NCBI RefSeq assembly: GCF_018860155.1
Contig: NZ_JAHKNI010000006.1
Span: 62,001 to 126,000 of the forward strand
Length of the DNA: 64,000 nt
Source of the DNA: Nocardia albiluteola
GTDB lineage: Bacteria; Actinomycetota; Actinomycetes; Mycobacteriales; Mycobacteriaceae
Direction of reading: 5' to 3'
Part shown: piece by piece, positions 10,207 to 18,732 of the stretch
Layout: each line of letters opens with the position of its first letter
How positions within the stretch are numbered: the first letter of the stretch is position 1
Program-made: the position numbers and the translations under genes
Notes under the pieces: model-generated
Told to the model about the DNA's origin: nothing
Database searches by the model: none
The model's input: the letters and a program-made list of their open reading frames with translations, nothing else

Positions 10207-10896
10207 ATGAGCACCCCAGCGAACGTTCCCGTGATCGGCGCCAAGTGGGTTCGGCGGACCCGTTTCATTTATGACCGCGCGTCGAGGTTCTACGACCGTG
10301 GGCAGCATAATATGATCAGTTTGAAGCGGGCGGCCGTGTACGAGATGGATCTCCATCGTGGCGACCGCGTGATCGCATTCTGCTGCGGGACCGGCCTGGA
10401 ATTCCCGTTCATTCGGGACCGCATCGGGCCGGAGGGGGAGATTCTCGGCATAGACTGGTCCGAGGGCATGCTTTTGCAGGCGTGGCGCAGAATCTCGGAC
10501 AATGGATGGAAGAACGTCGAGTTGTACCGGGGAGACGTCGGCGCGATACCGGAGAGCGTCCTCCGGGCGTCGTCCTATGACGCGGGCATATGCACTCTCG
10601 GGCTATCGATGGTGAGTGAGCCGGAGCGGGCCTTCCAGGCATTGAAGAGTGCCGTGCGGGGCGGCGGCCGGATCGTGATCGGCGACGTCTGCTCATTCAC
10701 CGGCCTGCGGTCCGCATTGAACCCGATCAGCACGGTCATGGATCTGATCGCCGGCAATACGCACCGCAGCCCGGCCCGCAGCCGGGCATTCGCGGAGGAA
10801 TTGTCCTCGGAGCTGTTGAATACGAAGCTCGAGTGGTATCAGGGCGGTTCCTATTACGTTGCCTCCGGCGTCCGCCCCGAGGCCGCCGGCGCGTAG
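10207..10896 (+). CDS. Class I SAM-dependent methyltransferase (UbiE-like)
   Basis: A 229-residue methyltransferase. The SAM-binding motif I region reads AFCCGTGLEF (usual form xGxGxG), followed by an acidic loop (GIDWSEGML) and a motif-III-like RIVIGDVCSF. The N-terminal part (FIYDRASRFYDRG) resembles UbiE/COQ5-type small-molecule methyltransferases. The start at 10207 is preferred because GAGGCCGGA lies just upstream and homology begins soon after; the open frame reaches back to 9955 but that part looks non-coding. The CofH-like gene starts 43 bases downstream, suggesting co-transcription with it and the monooxygenase. Its position opposite NRPS 1 makes a tailoring role possible, but the substrate is unknown. 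Confidence 0.8.
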   Translation: MSTPANVPVIGAKWVRRTRFIYDRASRFYDRGQHNMISLKRAAVYEMDLHRGDRVIAFCCGTGLEFPFIRDRIGPEGEILGIDWSEGMLLQAWRRISDNGWKNVELYRGDVGAIPESVLRASSYDAGICTLGLSMVSEPERAFQALKSAVRGGGRIVIGDVCSFTGLRSALNPISTVMDLIAGNTHRSPARSRAFAEELSSELLNTKLEWYQGGSYYVASGVRPEAAGA

Positions 10897-10939
10897 CGCC
10901 CTGAACTGGGATGTCCCCGCCCGGCGGTATGGTGGGCCG

Positions 10940-12016
10940 GTGGATCGTGCGGTCGCGGGCGTTGATGTGCCCGATGCGGGCCTCGTGCGGGAGTGGGTGG
11001 CCGAGGCCGCGCAGGCTCCGGCGTCGTTGCCGGATGAGGGATACGTCGCGCTGCTGGGCGCCGACGGCCCCGAATTGGATGAACTGTGCCGCCTGGCCGA
11101 CTCGGTGCGGCGGGAGGCGGTCGGCGACGCGGTGACGTACGTCGTGAACCGGAACCTGGACACGGCCGACGTGTCGGGCACCGGCACCGCGGCGCGCGAA
11201 CGGCTTGCGGCTCTGGTGGCGGAGGCATATGCCTTGGGCGCGACCGAGATCTGCATGCAGGGACCGTTGCCCACCGACAGCGACGACGACTACCTGGCGC
11301 TGATCGCCGCGATCACCGGCGCCGCGCCGATTCACCTGCACGCGCTGCGCCCCGAGGAACTGCTCGACGGCGCGGCTCGTCGCGGCCTGCCCCTGGACGC
11401 GTTCGTCGCCGCGGCCCGCGCTGCCGGGCTCGGATCGGTGCCCGGCACCGCCGCGCGCATCCTGGACGACGAGGTGCGCGCCCGCATGAAGGGCGGCACG
11501 GACCTGCCGGTGAGCCGGTGGGTCGAGGTGATCGAGGCGGCGCACCGCGCGGGCCTGTCCTCGACCTCGACCATGGTGTACGGGCACGTCGAGACGCCCG
11601 CCCAGCAGGTCGCACATCTGCGCCTGCTCGCCGAGATCCAGGACCGCACAGGCGGTTTCACCGAATTCATCGCCATGCCCTTCGGTCCCGGGGTTCCGGC
11701 GCCCGGACTTCGCGACGTGCCGGGACTCGGCCCCACCCCGCGGCAGACCCGGGCGCTGCACGCGGTCGCGCGGCTGGCCCTGCACGGGCGCATCGGGAAC
11801 ATTCAGGCCGCGTGGCCCAAGGTAGGGCTGGCGGAGGCGACGACGCTGCTGTGCGGTGGCGCCAACGATCTGGGCGGACTGCTGCTCGACGGGCAACTCG
11901 CGCCCGATGCCGGGGCCGAGGCCGGACTCACCCTGACCGTCGATGAGGTGCGGGCCGTCGCGCAGCGGCTGGGCCGACCGCTGCGCCAGCGCACGACGCG
12001 GTACTCCGATGTCTGA
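10940..12016 (+). CDS. CofH/FbiC-C-terminal-like protein lacking the radical-SAM cysteine motif
   Basis: About 358 residues, close to one CofH half of FO synthase, which makes the deazaflavin core of F420. Recognisable CofH/FbiC segments are YVVNRNLD, GATEICMQG, IHLHALRPEE, PGTAARILDDEVR, SSTMVYGHVETPAQ, IQDRTGGFTEF, HGRIGNIQAAW, GGANDLGG and a C-terminal RPLRQRTT. The stretch where CofH carries CxxxCxxC reads TADVSGTGTAARERL and is also shortened, so the [4Fe-4S] cluster ligands are absent. The only cysteines are isolated ones. It cannot be a normal radical-SAM enzyme; a structural, binding or repurposed TIM-barrel role is possible (inference). The GTG at 10940 is chosen because the ATG at 10859 lies inside the methyltransferase gene. 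Its stop overlaps the monooxygenase start (ATGTCTGA). Confidence 0.8.
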   Translation: MDRAVAGVDVPDAGLVREWVAEAAQAPASLPDEGYVALLGADGPELDELCRLADSVRREAVGDAVTYVVNRNLDTADVSGTGTAARERLAALVAEAYALGATEICMQGPLPTDSDDDYLALIAAITGAAPIHLHALRPEELLDGAARRGLPLDAFVAAARAAGLGSVPGTAARILDDEVRARMKGGTDLPVSRWVEVIEAAHRAGLSSTSTMVYGHVETPAQQVAHLRLLAEIQDRTGGFTEFIAMPFGPGVPAPGLRDVPGLGPTPRQTRALHAVARLALHGRIGNIQAAWPKVGLAEATTLLCGGANDLGGLLLDGQLAPDAGAEAGLTLTVDEVRAVAQRLGRPLRQRTTRYSDV

Positions 12017-13514
12017 TCCGACACCGCCGGACCAGACAGACCCCGGGATGCCGGCGGATGCGGTCCGCGTCGACGTGCTGATAGTCGGCGCCGGTTTCGC
12101 CGGGATCGGCATGGGCATTCAGCTCGCTCGACGTGGCCGGGAGTCGTTCGTCATCATCGAGCAGGCCGACGATGTGGGCGGCACCTGGCGCGACAATCGC
12201 TATCCCGGCGTGGCGTGCGACATTCCCTCACATCTGTATTCGTTCTCGTTCCGGCCGAACCCGCACTGGGCCCGCGTCTTCGCCGAGGGCGCGGAGATCC
12301 ACGCGTATCTGCGGTCCTGCGTCGAGCGGGAGGGGCTGCGCGAACGCCTGCTGCTGAACTGCGCGCTGGAGCGGGCGGAGTGGATCCAGGCCGAGGCGCG
12401 GTGGCTGGTCCGCACGTCCCGCGGCGACTTCTCCGCGGCCAACCTGATCGTCGCCACCGGACGACTGACCGAGCCGAACATCCCCCCGGTCGAGAATCTG
12501 GCGGAATTCACCGGCCGCCAATGGCATTCGGCCCGGTGGAATCCGAAGGTCTCGCTCGTCGGCAAGCGAGTGGGCCTGGTGGGCACGGGCGCCTCGGCGA
12601 TCCAGATCCTGCCGCGGCTGGCGGGGGAGGCCGGTGAGCTGGTGGTCTTTCAGCGCTCGGCGCCGTACGTGCTGCCCCGCGGCGATCGCTTCTACACCCG
12701 CGAGGAACTGTTGCGTTTCGCCGCCGATCCGCAGGCGATCACCGCGCTGCGGGACGAGCTGTTCGCCGATGCCGAGCTCAGCATCGCGGCCCGCAGACGC
12801 CAGCATCCCGAGATCGACCTGCTGCGCCAGCGCGCGCTGGACCATCTGGCCGTGCAGGTGCCCGATCTGCGGCTGCGCCGCGAGCTGACCCCGGACTACG
12901 AGATCGGCTGCAAGCGAATCCTGTTCTCCGACGACTACTTCTCGTCCTTGCAGGCCGGGCACGTCCGGCTGGAATCGACCCCGCTGGCGCGGGTGCGCGA
13001 GGGGACGGCCGTCGCCGCGAGCGGGAACGCGTACGACGTCGAGGTGCTGGTCTTCGCGACCGGCTTCAACGCGACCCGCCCGTCGATCGCCCGGCACATC
13101 CACGGCCGCGATTCGCTGCCGCTGGCGCAGCGGTGGAGCAACGGCATGGTCGCGCACGCCTCGACCGCCGTGGACGGCTTCCCGAACATGTACGTGCTGG
13201 ACGGCCCGAACGCCGCGCTGGGCCACAACTCGGCCATCTACGTGATCGAAACCCAGATCGACTACGTGCTGGGCGCATTGGATCACCTGGCCGCGACGGC
13301 CGCCGCGGTCCTCGAGGTGACGCCGGAGGCGGTCCGCTCGTCGATGCGCGACATCGACGAGCGCGCCCGCGGAACCGTGTGGACGCAGGGCCGCTGCACC
13401 AGCTGGTACCGCGACGAGCGGACCGGCCGGGTGACGCTGCTGTGGCCGGACTCGGCGGCATCGTTCCGGAACCGGAACGGAACCTTCGATGTCAGCGCGT
13501 ATCGCGCCTCGTAA
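12009..13514 (+). CDS. FAD/NADPH Baeyer-Villiger-type flavoprotein monooxygenase
   Basis: A 501-residue flavoprotein. An N-terminal Rossmann motif (VGAGFAGIG) binds FAD. A Baeyer-Villiger fingerprint follows as FTGRQWHSARWN (FxGxxxHxxxW), and a second nucleotide motif GLVGTGASA binds NADPH. GGTWRDNRYPGVACD is the typical class B monooxygenase FAD segment. The usual Pro after the fingerprint Trp is replaced by Asn, which occurs among related class B enzymes. It would insert oxygen next to a ketone or oxidise N/S atoms; the substrate is unknown. The start overlaps the end of the CofH-like gene by 8 bases, implying translational coupling. The stop lies 9 bases from the convergent dehydratase stop. 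Confidence 0.88.
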   Translation: MSDPTPPDQTDPGMPADAVRVDVLIVGAGFAGIGMGIQLARRGRESFVIIEQADDVGGTWRDNRYPGVACDIPSHLYSFSFRPNPHWARVFAEGAEIHAYLRSCVEREGLRERLLLNCALERAEWIQAEARWLVRTSRGDFSAANLIVATGRLTEPNIPPVENLAEFTGRQWHSARWNPKVSLVGKRVGLVGTGASAIQILPRLAGEAGELVVFQRSAPYVLPRGDRFYTREELLRFAADPQAITALRDELFADAELSIAARRRQHPEIDLLRQRALDHLAVQVPDLRLRRELTPDYEIGCKRILFSDDYFSSLQAGHVRLESTPLARVREGTAVAASGNAYDVEVLVFATGFNATRPSIARHIHGRDSLPLAQRWSNGMVAHASTAVDGFPNMYVLDGPNAALGHNSAIYVIETQIDYVLGALDHLAATAAAVLEVTPEAVRSSMRDIDERARGTVWTQGRCTSWYRDERTGRVTLLWPDSAASFRNRNGTFDVSAYRAS

Positions 13515-13523
13515 CGGCGGTGG

Positions 13524-14516
13524 TCAGCCGCCGACCAGTTCGGCGAACCGCGCCGCGCCGACATTGCCGCCGGAGACGATGACGCCGATCCGGGCGCCGG
13601 GCAACCGGACCCGTCCGGACAGCAGCGCGGCCACACCGGCGGCGCCGGTCGGCTCTGTGACGATCTTCATCGTGTCGAACAGGAACGACATGGCCGCCAC
13701 CAGCTGATCGTCGGTGACCAGGCAGATCTCGTCCACCAGTTCACGATTGACGGTAAAGGTGAGCTCGCCGGGGATGTCGGCGGCCTGGGCGTCGGCGATG
13801 GTGCGGGGGACCGGAATCCGGACGCGGTGACCGGCCGCCAGCGAGCGCTTGGTGTCGTCACCGGCGTCCGGTTCGACGCCGATGATGCGGATACCGGGGG
13901 ACAGTGCGGTCGCCGCGGTCGCGCAGCCCGCCATCAGGCCGCCACCGCCGACGGGGGCGAGCAGGGCGGCCAGCGGTCCGGTCCTGTCGAACAGCTCGAG
14001 TGCGGCGGTGCCCTGCCCGGCCATCACCTGGGGGTGGTCGTACGGCGGAACGACGGTGAGCCCGCGCTCGGCGGCCAGGGCCTCGCCGATGGCGGTCCGG
14101 TCCTGCGTGTAGCGGTCGTAGGTGACGATCTCGGCGCCGTACTCCTTGGTGGCGGCCATCTTCGACGCGGGTGTGTCCTCGGGCATCACGATGACCGCGG
14201 ATGTCCCGAGCAACCGCGCGGACAGCGCGACGGCCTGGGCGTGATTGCCCGAGGACCACGCCACCACTCCGCGCGCGAGCTGTTCCCCGGTCAGCTGCGA
14301 GATCGCGTTGTAGGCGCCGCGGAACTTGAACGCGCCGACCCGCTGGAAGTTCTCGCACTTGAGAAACACCTCGGCGCCGACCCGTTCGTTCAGCACCCGG
14401 GAGGTGAGCACCGGCGTCCGGTGGGCCACCCCGGCCAGCCGCCCCGCCGCCGCACGGATGTCGTCGATCGTGATAATCCCTGCCACATCGGGCAGTCTGC
14501 CAGGTCCATCCGACAT
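13524..14516 (-). CDS. Threonine/serine dehydratase-like PLP enzyme
   Basis: About 330 residues, PLP fold type II. The PLP-lysine segment is GAFKFRGA, the substrate loop SSGNHAQ, and the glycine-rich phosphate loop GGGGLMAG. A typical SGGN follows near the C terminus. It lacks the C-terminal ACT regulatory domain of biosynthetic IlvA, so it resembles catabolic threonine or hydroxy-amino-acid dehydratases. Expected chemistry is threonine or serine to 2-oxobutyrate or pyruvate plus ammonia. The ATG at 14516 gives the full N-terminal domain; a longer upstream frame would run through DoxX. It follows doxX by 17 bases in the same direction, so it is probably co-transcribed from the ECF41-like promoter. 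Confidence 0.88.
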   Translation of the reverse strand: MSDGPGRLPDVAGIITIDDIRAAAGRLAGVAHRTPVLTSRVLNERVGAEVFLKCENFQRVGAFKFRGAYNAISQLTGEQLARGVVAWSSGNHAQAVALSARLLGTSAVIVMPEDTPASKMAATKEYGAEIVTYDRYTQDRTAIGEALAAERGLTVVPPYDHPQVMAGQGTAALELFDRTGPLAALLAPVGGGGLMAGCATAATALSPGIRIIGVEPDAGDDTKRSLAAGHRVRIPVPRTIADAQAADIPGELTFTVNRELVDEICLVTDDQLVAAMSFLFDTMKIVTEPTGAAGVAALLSGRVRLPGARIGVIVSGGNVGAARFAELVGG

Positions 14517-14533
14517 GTTCGTCGCGCCGCGGA

Positions 14534-14896
14534 TCAGCTGCGGCCCACCGCGACGAAGACCGCCAGGGCGAGGTAGATCAGGTTCACCACAACGACTTTG
14601 GCCTCGTCGTGCCGAAGGTGGGTGATGATCGCCCCGATCATCAGCAGGATCCAGCACACCGCGGTGACGGGGACCATGACCGGGGCGATGCCCAGTGCCG
14701 CGGGCAGGATCAGCCCGGCCGCGGCGAGGATCTCCAGCACGCCCAGGGCCTTGATCAACCCGGGGTCGGTATTCGCGGTCCATCCGCCGCCGGGCGCCCC
14801 GGCCAGCTTCGCCCGGGGTACGAACGTCTTGGTGATGCCACCGGTCAGGGCGACGGCGGCCAGCAGTCCGGCGGCGATCCACAGCGCGATGTTCAT
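14534..14896 (-). CDS. DoxX-like family integral membrane protein
   Basis: About 120 residues with four predicted hydrophobic helices: the N-terminal segment from NIALWIAAGLL, the second around GVLEILAAAGLILP, the third PVTAVCWILLMIGA, and the C-terminal VNLIYLALAVFVAV. The pattern matches the DoxX/DoxX-like membrane family, linked in other bacteria to oxidative or thiol stress. The start at 14896 has a strong GAGGAGG site six bases upstream, which decides against the upstream ATG at 14920. It is divergent from an ECF41 sigma factor; DoxX and similar redox or membrane proteins are common neighbours of that group (family knowledge), so it is a likely target of the sigma factor. Confidence 0.85.
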   Translation of the reverse strand: MNIALWIAAGLLAAVALTGGITKTFVPRAKLAGAPGGGWTANTDPGLIKALGVLEILAAAGLILPAALGIAPVMVPVTAVCWILLMIGAIITHLRHDEAKVVVVNLIYLALAVFVAVGRS

Positions 14897-14951
14897 CGGG
14901 TCCTCCTCGGGGAGCGGCACCCGTGGGCCGGGTGCGATCGGTCGCCCATGA

Positions 14952-14978
14952 GATGGTGGCGCCGCGCTTGCTGTGACA
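14952..14978 (-). promoter_or_regulatory. Putative ECF41-type promoter for doxX and the dehydratase
   Basis: Reading the minus strand, TGTCACA (14978-14972) is followed after 16 bases by CATC (14955-14952). This is one mismatch from the ECF41 consensus as I recall it, TGTCACA-N16-CGTC. It lies about 55 bases upstream of the doxX start. Confidence 0.55.
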
Positions 14979-15012
14979 TCTCGCCAGGGTGACGACGGTC
15001 ATACGAACGGGG

Positions 15013-15039
15013 TGTCACAGAATGAGGGGGACCGGCGTC
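15013..15039 (+). promoter_or_regulatory. Putative autoregulated ECF41 promoter of the sigma factor
   Basis: TGTCACA at 15013-15019, a 16-base spacer, then CGTC at 15036-15039. This matches the ECF41 promoter motif exactly in sequence and spacing, 41 bases upstream of the sigma-factor ATG. It implies autoregulation. Confidence 0.65.
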
Positions 15040-15080
15040 TGGTGAGCAACGCAGGAGCCGAGCAGAGACAGGAGCCGCCC

Positions 15081-15971
15081 ATGACCGGTACACCCCCGGA
15101 CGCCGCGACCGAGGCCTTCGTCACCCACCGCAACCTGCTGTTCACGGTTGCCTACGAAATGCTCGGCTCGGCCGCCGACGCGGAGGACGTGCTGCAGGAG
15201 ACCTGGATGCGCTGGGTGCGGGTGGATCTTGCCACCGTCCAGGAACAGCGCGCCTACCTCGTGCGGATCGCCACCCGCCAGGCGCTGGATCGCCTCCGGA
15301 CGCTCGGGCGCCGCAAGGAGTCCTACGTCGGCCCCTGGCTGCCCGAACCGCTGCTCACCGCGCCCGACGTGGCCGAGGACATCGAGCTCGCCGACAGCAT
15401 CTCGATGGCGATGCTGCTGGTGCTCGAGACGCTCGCCCCGACCGAGCGCGCGGTATTCGTGCTGCGCGAGGTATTCGACCTGGGCTACGACGAGATCGCC
15501 GAGGCCGTCGACAAGACTCCGGCCGCGGTCCGCCAGATCGCCCATCGCGCGCGGGCGCACGTTGCCGCGCGCCGGCCGCGCGGGGAGGTCTCGGCGGCCC
15601 AGACCCGGGATGCGCTCGAGGCGTTCCAGCGGGCGGTATCGACCGGCGACATGCAGGGCCTGCTGGATATTCTCGCGCCGGACGTGGTGTTCCTGGGTGA
15701 CGGGGGTGGCGTCAAACAGGCTGCGGTGCGGCCGATTTCGGGTGCGGCCACGGTGGCCCGGCTGCTGGTTGCCCGCCCGGTCAGGATCGTCGCCGCGGCG
15801 CTGGAGCCGAGCCGGGTCAACGGTCACCCGGCGTTGATCCTGCGCGTGGACGGCGAGATCGACACGGTCATGACGCTGCGCATCGACGACGGCCTCATCA
15901 CCGGGCTGTACGCCGTGCGCAATCCCGCGAAGCTGTCGCACCTGGAACACGAGACCGCGCTGCGCCGTTGA
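15081..15971 (+). CDS. sigJ: ECF41-group RNA polymerase sigma factor (SigJ family)
   Basis: A 296-residue ECF sigma factor. Region 2 (about residues 10-75) includes the DAEDVLQETW signature. Region 4 (about 115-165) contains GYDEIAEAVDKTPAAVRQ, a helix-turn-helix. A C-terminal SnoaL-like domain follows (about 180-295). It carries the three ECF41 hallmarks: WLPEP in the linker, a DGGGxK loop (GDGGGVK) and a C-terminal NPxKL (NPAKL). In ECF41 proteins the fused domain controls activity in place of an anti-sigma factor. The ATG at 15081 has AGGAG 7 bases upstream; the longer open frame back to 14973 would run through the promoter. It is divergent from doxX. Confidence 0.92.
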   Translation: MTGTPPDAATEAFVTHRNLLFTVAYEMLGSAADAEDVLQETWMRWVRVDLATVQEQRAYLVRIATRQALDRLRTLGRRKESYVGPWLPEPLLTAPDVAEDIELADSISMAMLLVLETLAPTERAVFVLREVFDLGYDEIAEAVDKTPAAVRQIAHRARAHVAARRPRGEVSAAQTRDALEAFQRAVSTGDMQGLLDILAPDVVFLGDGGGVKQAAVRPISGAATVARLLVARPVRIVAAALEPSRVNGHPALILRVDGEIDTVMTLRIDDGLITGLYAVRNPAKLSHLEHETALRR

Positions 15972-16162
15972 GGATTCGTACACCGTGCCGCCCGCAACAA
16001 GATCCAGATGGAATCATCGGTCGCCTTGCGCGTCCCGGACGGTCACACTGGTAACGGTTCGCCGCCATTGTGGATGAGTATGGATATAGGGGGGATTGAG
16101 TCCGATCCGGACCGGGAACTCCCGGTCCACCAGCCGAACGAGGGGGAATGAGGAGGTTCGAG

Positions 16163-16342
16163 ATGAACGAGCCCATCTGCGGCGATTGCTGGCGCCGCGA
16201 CCACCTGACCTTCGCACAACGACTGGACCCCGCCTACATCCGCCGCGGGCACCGCCACCTGTGTCCCGAGCACCGGACCCAACGCGAGGAGCTGCGCCGC
16301 CAAGCGGATTATCGGCACACTACCCAGGAGCGGGCCGCTTGA
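16163..16342 (+). CDS. Small CxxC/CxxxH protein, putative zinc-binding, unknown function
   Basis: A 59-residue, strongly charged protein. CGDC near the N terminus and CPEH about 27 residues later could form a four-ligand zinc site. No known family is recognised. The start at 16163 has a GAGGAGG ribosome site about 8 bases upstream, a point in favour of a real gene. The gene stands alone between sigJ and the convergent glycosidase; a perfect hairpin follows its stop. Confidence 0.6.
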   Translation: MNEPICGDCWRRDHLTFAQRLDPAYIRRGHRHLCPEHRTQREELRRQADYRHTTQERAA

Positions 16343-16369
16343 CGGAGTGAGCGGCCTCGGTGCGGCCGG

Positions 16370-16390
16370 ACCCGCGAATTGGTCGCGGGT
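16370..16390. terminator. Hairpin between convergent genes
   Basis: ACCCGCGA-ATTGG-TCGCGGGT, an 8-bp perfect stem with a 5-base loop. It lies between the stop of the small CxxC gene and the 3' end of the glycosidase. There is no U-tract, as is common for actinobacterial terminators. Confidence 0.5.
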
Positions 16391-16430
16391 GCAGCCGGTT
16401 TCGAGACATGCCCCTCGACTCCCCGGCGGG

Positions 16431-18545
16431 TCACGCGTCGGCGACCGCCGGGACCCGCTCCGCGACCTCGGAGCCCTCGCCGTTCAGAGTCCAATCGGCG
16501 GGCAGACCCCGCACCTGCATGGTGTCGCCCTCGGCTTCGATCTCGACCGTGACCGGGCCCAGCCGCAGATCCGTCAGCGCCAGCCGGCCCCACCGTCGCG
16601 GCAGCAGCGGCGCGACATCCAGGGTGCGATTGGGCACGTCGGGGGCCAGGCCGAGCATGGCACGGACCAGCAGCAGCGGCGCGGCGCTTGCCCACGCCTG
16701 CGGTGAACACGAGGTCGGGTAGGGGACCGGCGCGCCGAACTGGTCGCGGCCGAACCCGCAGAACAGCTCGGGCAGCCGCCCGTGGAAGTGCACCGCCGCG
16801 GCGATCAGGCCCTCGGCGAGTCGTCCGGCCAGCTCACACGCACCGGGCACATGCCGGTACCGCATCAAACCGGCGACCGCGAGTGCGGTGTCGTGCGGCC
16901 AGACCGAGCCGCTGTGGTAGCCCATCGGGTTGTAGGCGCGCATCCGCGACGACAGCGTCCGCAGCCCGAATCCGCTGTCCATATCCTCACCGGCGAGCCG
17001 CGCGATGACCTCTTCGGCGCGCTCGTCCGGCACGATTCCGGTCCACAGGCAGTGCCCGAGGTTGCTCGTCAGGGCGTCGACGCGGCGTTTGCCCTGATCC
17101 AGGGCCAGCGCGTACCAGCCGTGCTCGGGCGCCCAGAACGCTTGGTCGAAGTTTTCCTTCAGCTCCGCGGCGCGCTCGGTGAGTCGTTCTGCCCTGGACA
17201 GATCGCCGCCGGCGCGGGCTATTTCGGCGCGCGCCAGCCGCGCGGCGTAGGCATAGCCCTGCACCTCGCACAGCGCGATCGGCGCGTCCGCCGCGCGTCC
17301 CGCGGCGTCGGTGATCGCGTCGCCGCTGTCCTTCCAGCCCTGATTGGCCAGGCCGCGGTCCGTCTTACGGCGATACTCGACGAATCCGTCACCGTCACAG
17401 TCGCCGAAGTGGTCGATCCAGTCGAGCGCGGCATCCGCGGCGGGGAGCAGTTCGGAGATCTCGGATTCCGGTGCGCCCCAACGGCGGCACTCGGCGAGCA
17501 GCATGACGAATAGCGGTGTGGCGTCGACCGAGCCGTAGTAGGCTCCGCCGTGCTCGAATCCCGCACAGCCCCGGCGCATCTCGTGCACGATGCGGCCGGG
17601 TTCTTCCTCGGTGATTGGATTCACCGTCGTACCTTGCAGTTTCGCGAGCCGGGCGAGAGTGCCCACCCCCAGCGCGGAATCCAGCGGCAACGCCATCCAG
17701 GAGGTGAGCAGGCTGTCGCGGCCGAACAGCCGCATGAACCAGGGCGCGCCGGCCGCTACGTAGGCCGTCCGTTCGTCGTCGTCGATGCGCAGAGCCCCCA
17801 GATCGCTCTCGGTCTGCCGGAAAACATAGCTCAGGAGCGGATTGGTGCTGGTCAGGCCGGTTGCCGTCGCGTGCCACGCCTGCATCCGGTCGCGGGGGCC
17901 GTCGTGGTCCGGTCCGGTGGCCTGGATCCTGCGATGCCCGGCCACCGGCTGCACCACCACCCGGGTGTTCCACCGGCCGTGTGCGGGCACCACGATCCGC
18001 CAGCTGATCGCGCCGGGGAGAACGACGGGATCGTCTGTGGCCTCGACGATTACGCCGCGGCCGTGATCGGAATGGTCGGTGAAGCGCAGTTCCGCACCGG
18101 CGACGGCGACCTCGGCAGCGCCGTGGTGCCCGCGCTCCTCGCGGACCGCGAACAGGTCGGCGAAATCGGCCTCGGCATGCAGCGTCAGCCGCAGCGCGGT
18201 GTCCTCGTGACCGAGGTTGTGTACGGTGATCGTCTCGGTGAGCCCCTCGCCGATCGCGCGGCCGCGCACCAGCAGCAGCGTGCTGTCGGCAACGCCCGGG
18301 CGTGGCGGTACGCGAAGCACGAACTGCGCCTCCAGCGCGTCGGGGGTCAGCACCGTGAGCTGGTCCGCGTGGTGGCCCTCCACCCGCAGCTGCCAGCGCG
18401 AGATTACGCGGGTATCGCGGTAGAACAGTCCCTGCGCGGTGCCGGGGTGGATGTCGCCGAGCTGGTCGGACAGGCAGAACGTATTCGCCTCCACCAGCGT
18501 GACCGTCGCCTGGCCGCCTCCGACCCGGGAAACGATGCTGTTCAC
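16431..18545 (-). CDS. Glycogen-debranching-type enzyme (GDE N-terminal domain plus amylo-1,6-glucosidase-like domain)
   Basis: A 704-residue protein of two parts. The N-terminal beta-sandwich (about 1-220) has the bacterial GDE_N pattern (TFCLSDQLGDI, FYRDTRVISRW). The C-terminal alpha/alpha-barrel (about 250-650) resembles the amylo-alpha-1,6-glucosidase/GH63-like fold, with GAPWFMRLFGRDSLLT, GWKDSGDAI and GYHSGSVWPHD. The acidic residues in GRDS and KDSGD are candidate catalytic residues. Proteins of this type are cytoplasmic and act on alpha-glucans or trehalose-related sugars; the substrate here is uncertain. The start overlaps nothing, and CTGAGGAGG lies upstream of the ATG. It is a single gene, divergent from trpF. 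Confidence 0.88.
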   Translation of the reverse strand: MNSIVSRVGGGQATVTLVEANTFCLSDQLGDIHPGTAQGLFYRDTRVISRWQLRVEGHHADQLTVLTPDALEAQFVLRVPPRPGVADSTLLLVRGRAIGEGLTETITVHNLGHEDTALRLTLHAEADFADLFAVREERGHHGAAEVAVAGAELRFTDHSDHGRGVIVEATDDPVVLPGAISWRIVVPAHGRWNTRVVVQPVAGHRRIQATGPDHDGPRDRMQAWHATATGLTSTNPLLSYVFRQTESDLGALRIDDDERTAYVAAGAPWFMRLFGRDSLLTSWMALPLDSALGVGTLARLAKLQGTTVNPITEEEPGRIVHEMRRGCAGFEHGGAYYGSVDATPLFVMLLAECRRWGAPESEISELLPAADAALDWIDHFGDCDGDGFVEYRRKTDRGLANQGWKDSGDAITDAAGRAADAPIALCEVQGYAYAARLARAEIARAGGDLSRAERLTERAAELKENFDQAFWAPEHGWYALALDQGKRRVDALTSNLGHCLWTGIVPDERAEEVIARLAGEDMDSGFGLRTLSSRMRAYNPMGYHSGSVWPHDTALAVAGLMRYRHVPGACELAGRLAEGLIAAAVHFHGRLPELFCGFGRDQFGAPVPYPTSCSPQAWASAAPLLLVRAMLGLAPDVPNRTLDVAPLLPRRWGRLALTDLRLGPVTVEIEAEGDTMQVRGLPADWTLNGEGSEVAERVPAVADA

Positions 18546-18732
18546 GGTAGTTCCTCCTCAGCGGCGCTGCGTGAGTGCGGGGTTGTCGTGAAGCTTCGCG
18601 GGACGGTTGCCGGGGCGACCGGCGATTGCCGGATCCTGGGTACCCGTCCGACCCAGAGTTAACCATTGGCAACCATTCGGTACGCGCGGCCCCCGGTCAG
18701 TGCCGGGAGTCGGAGTTTGGTTGACTCGGAAT

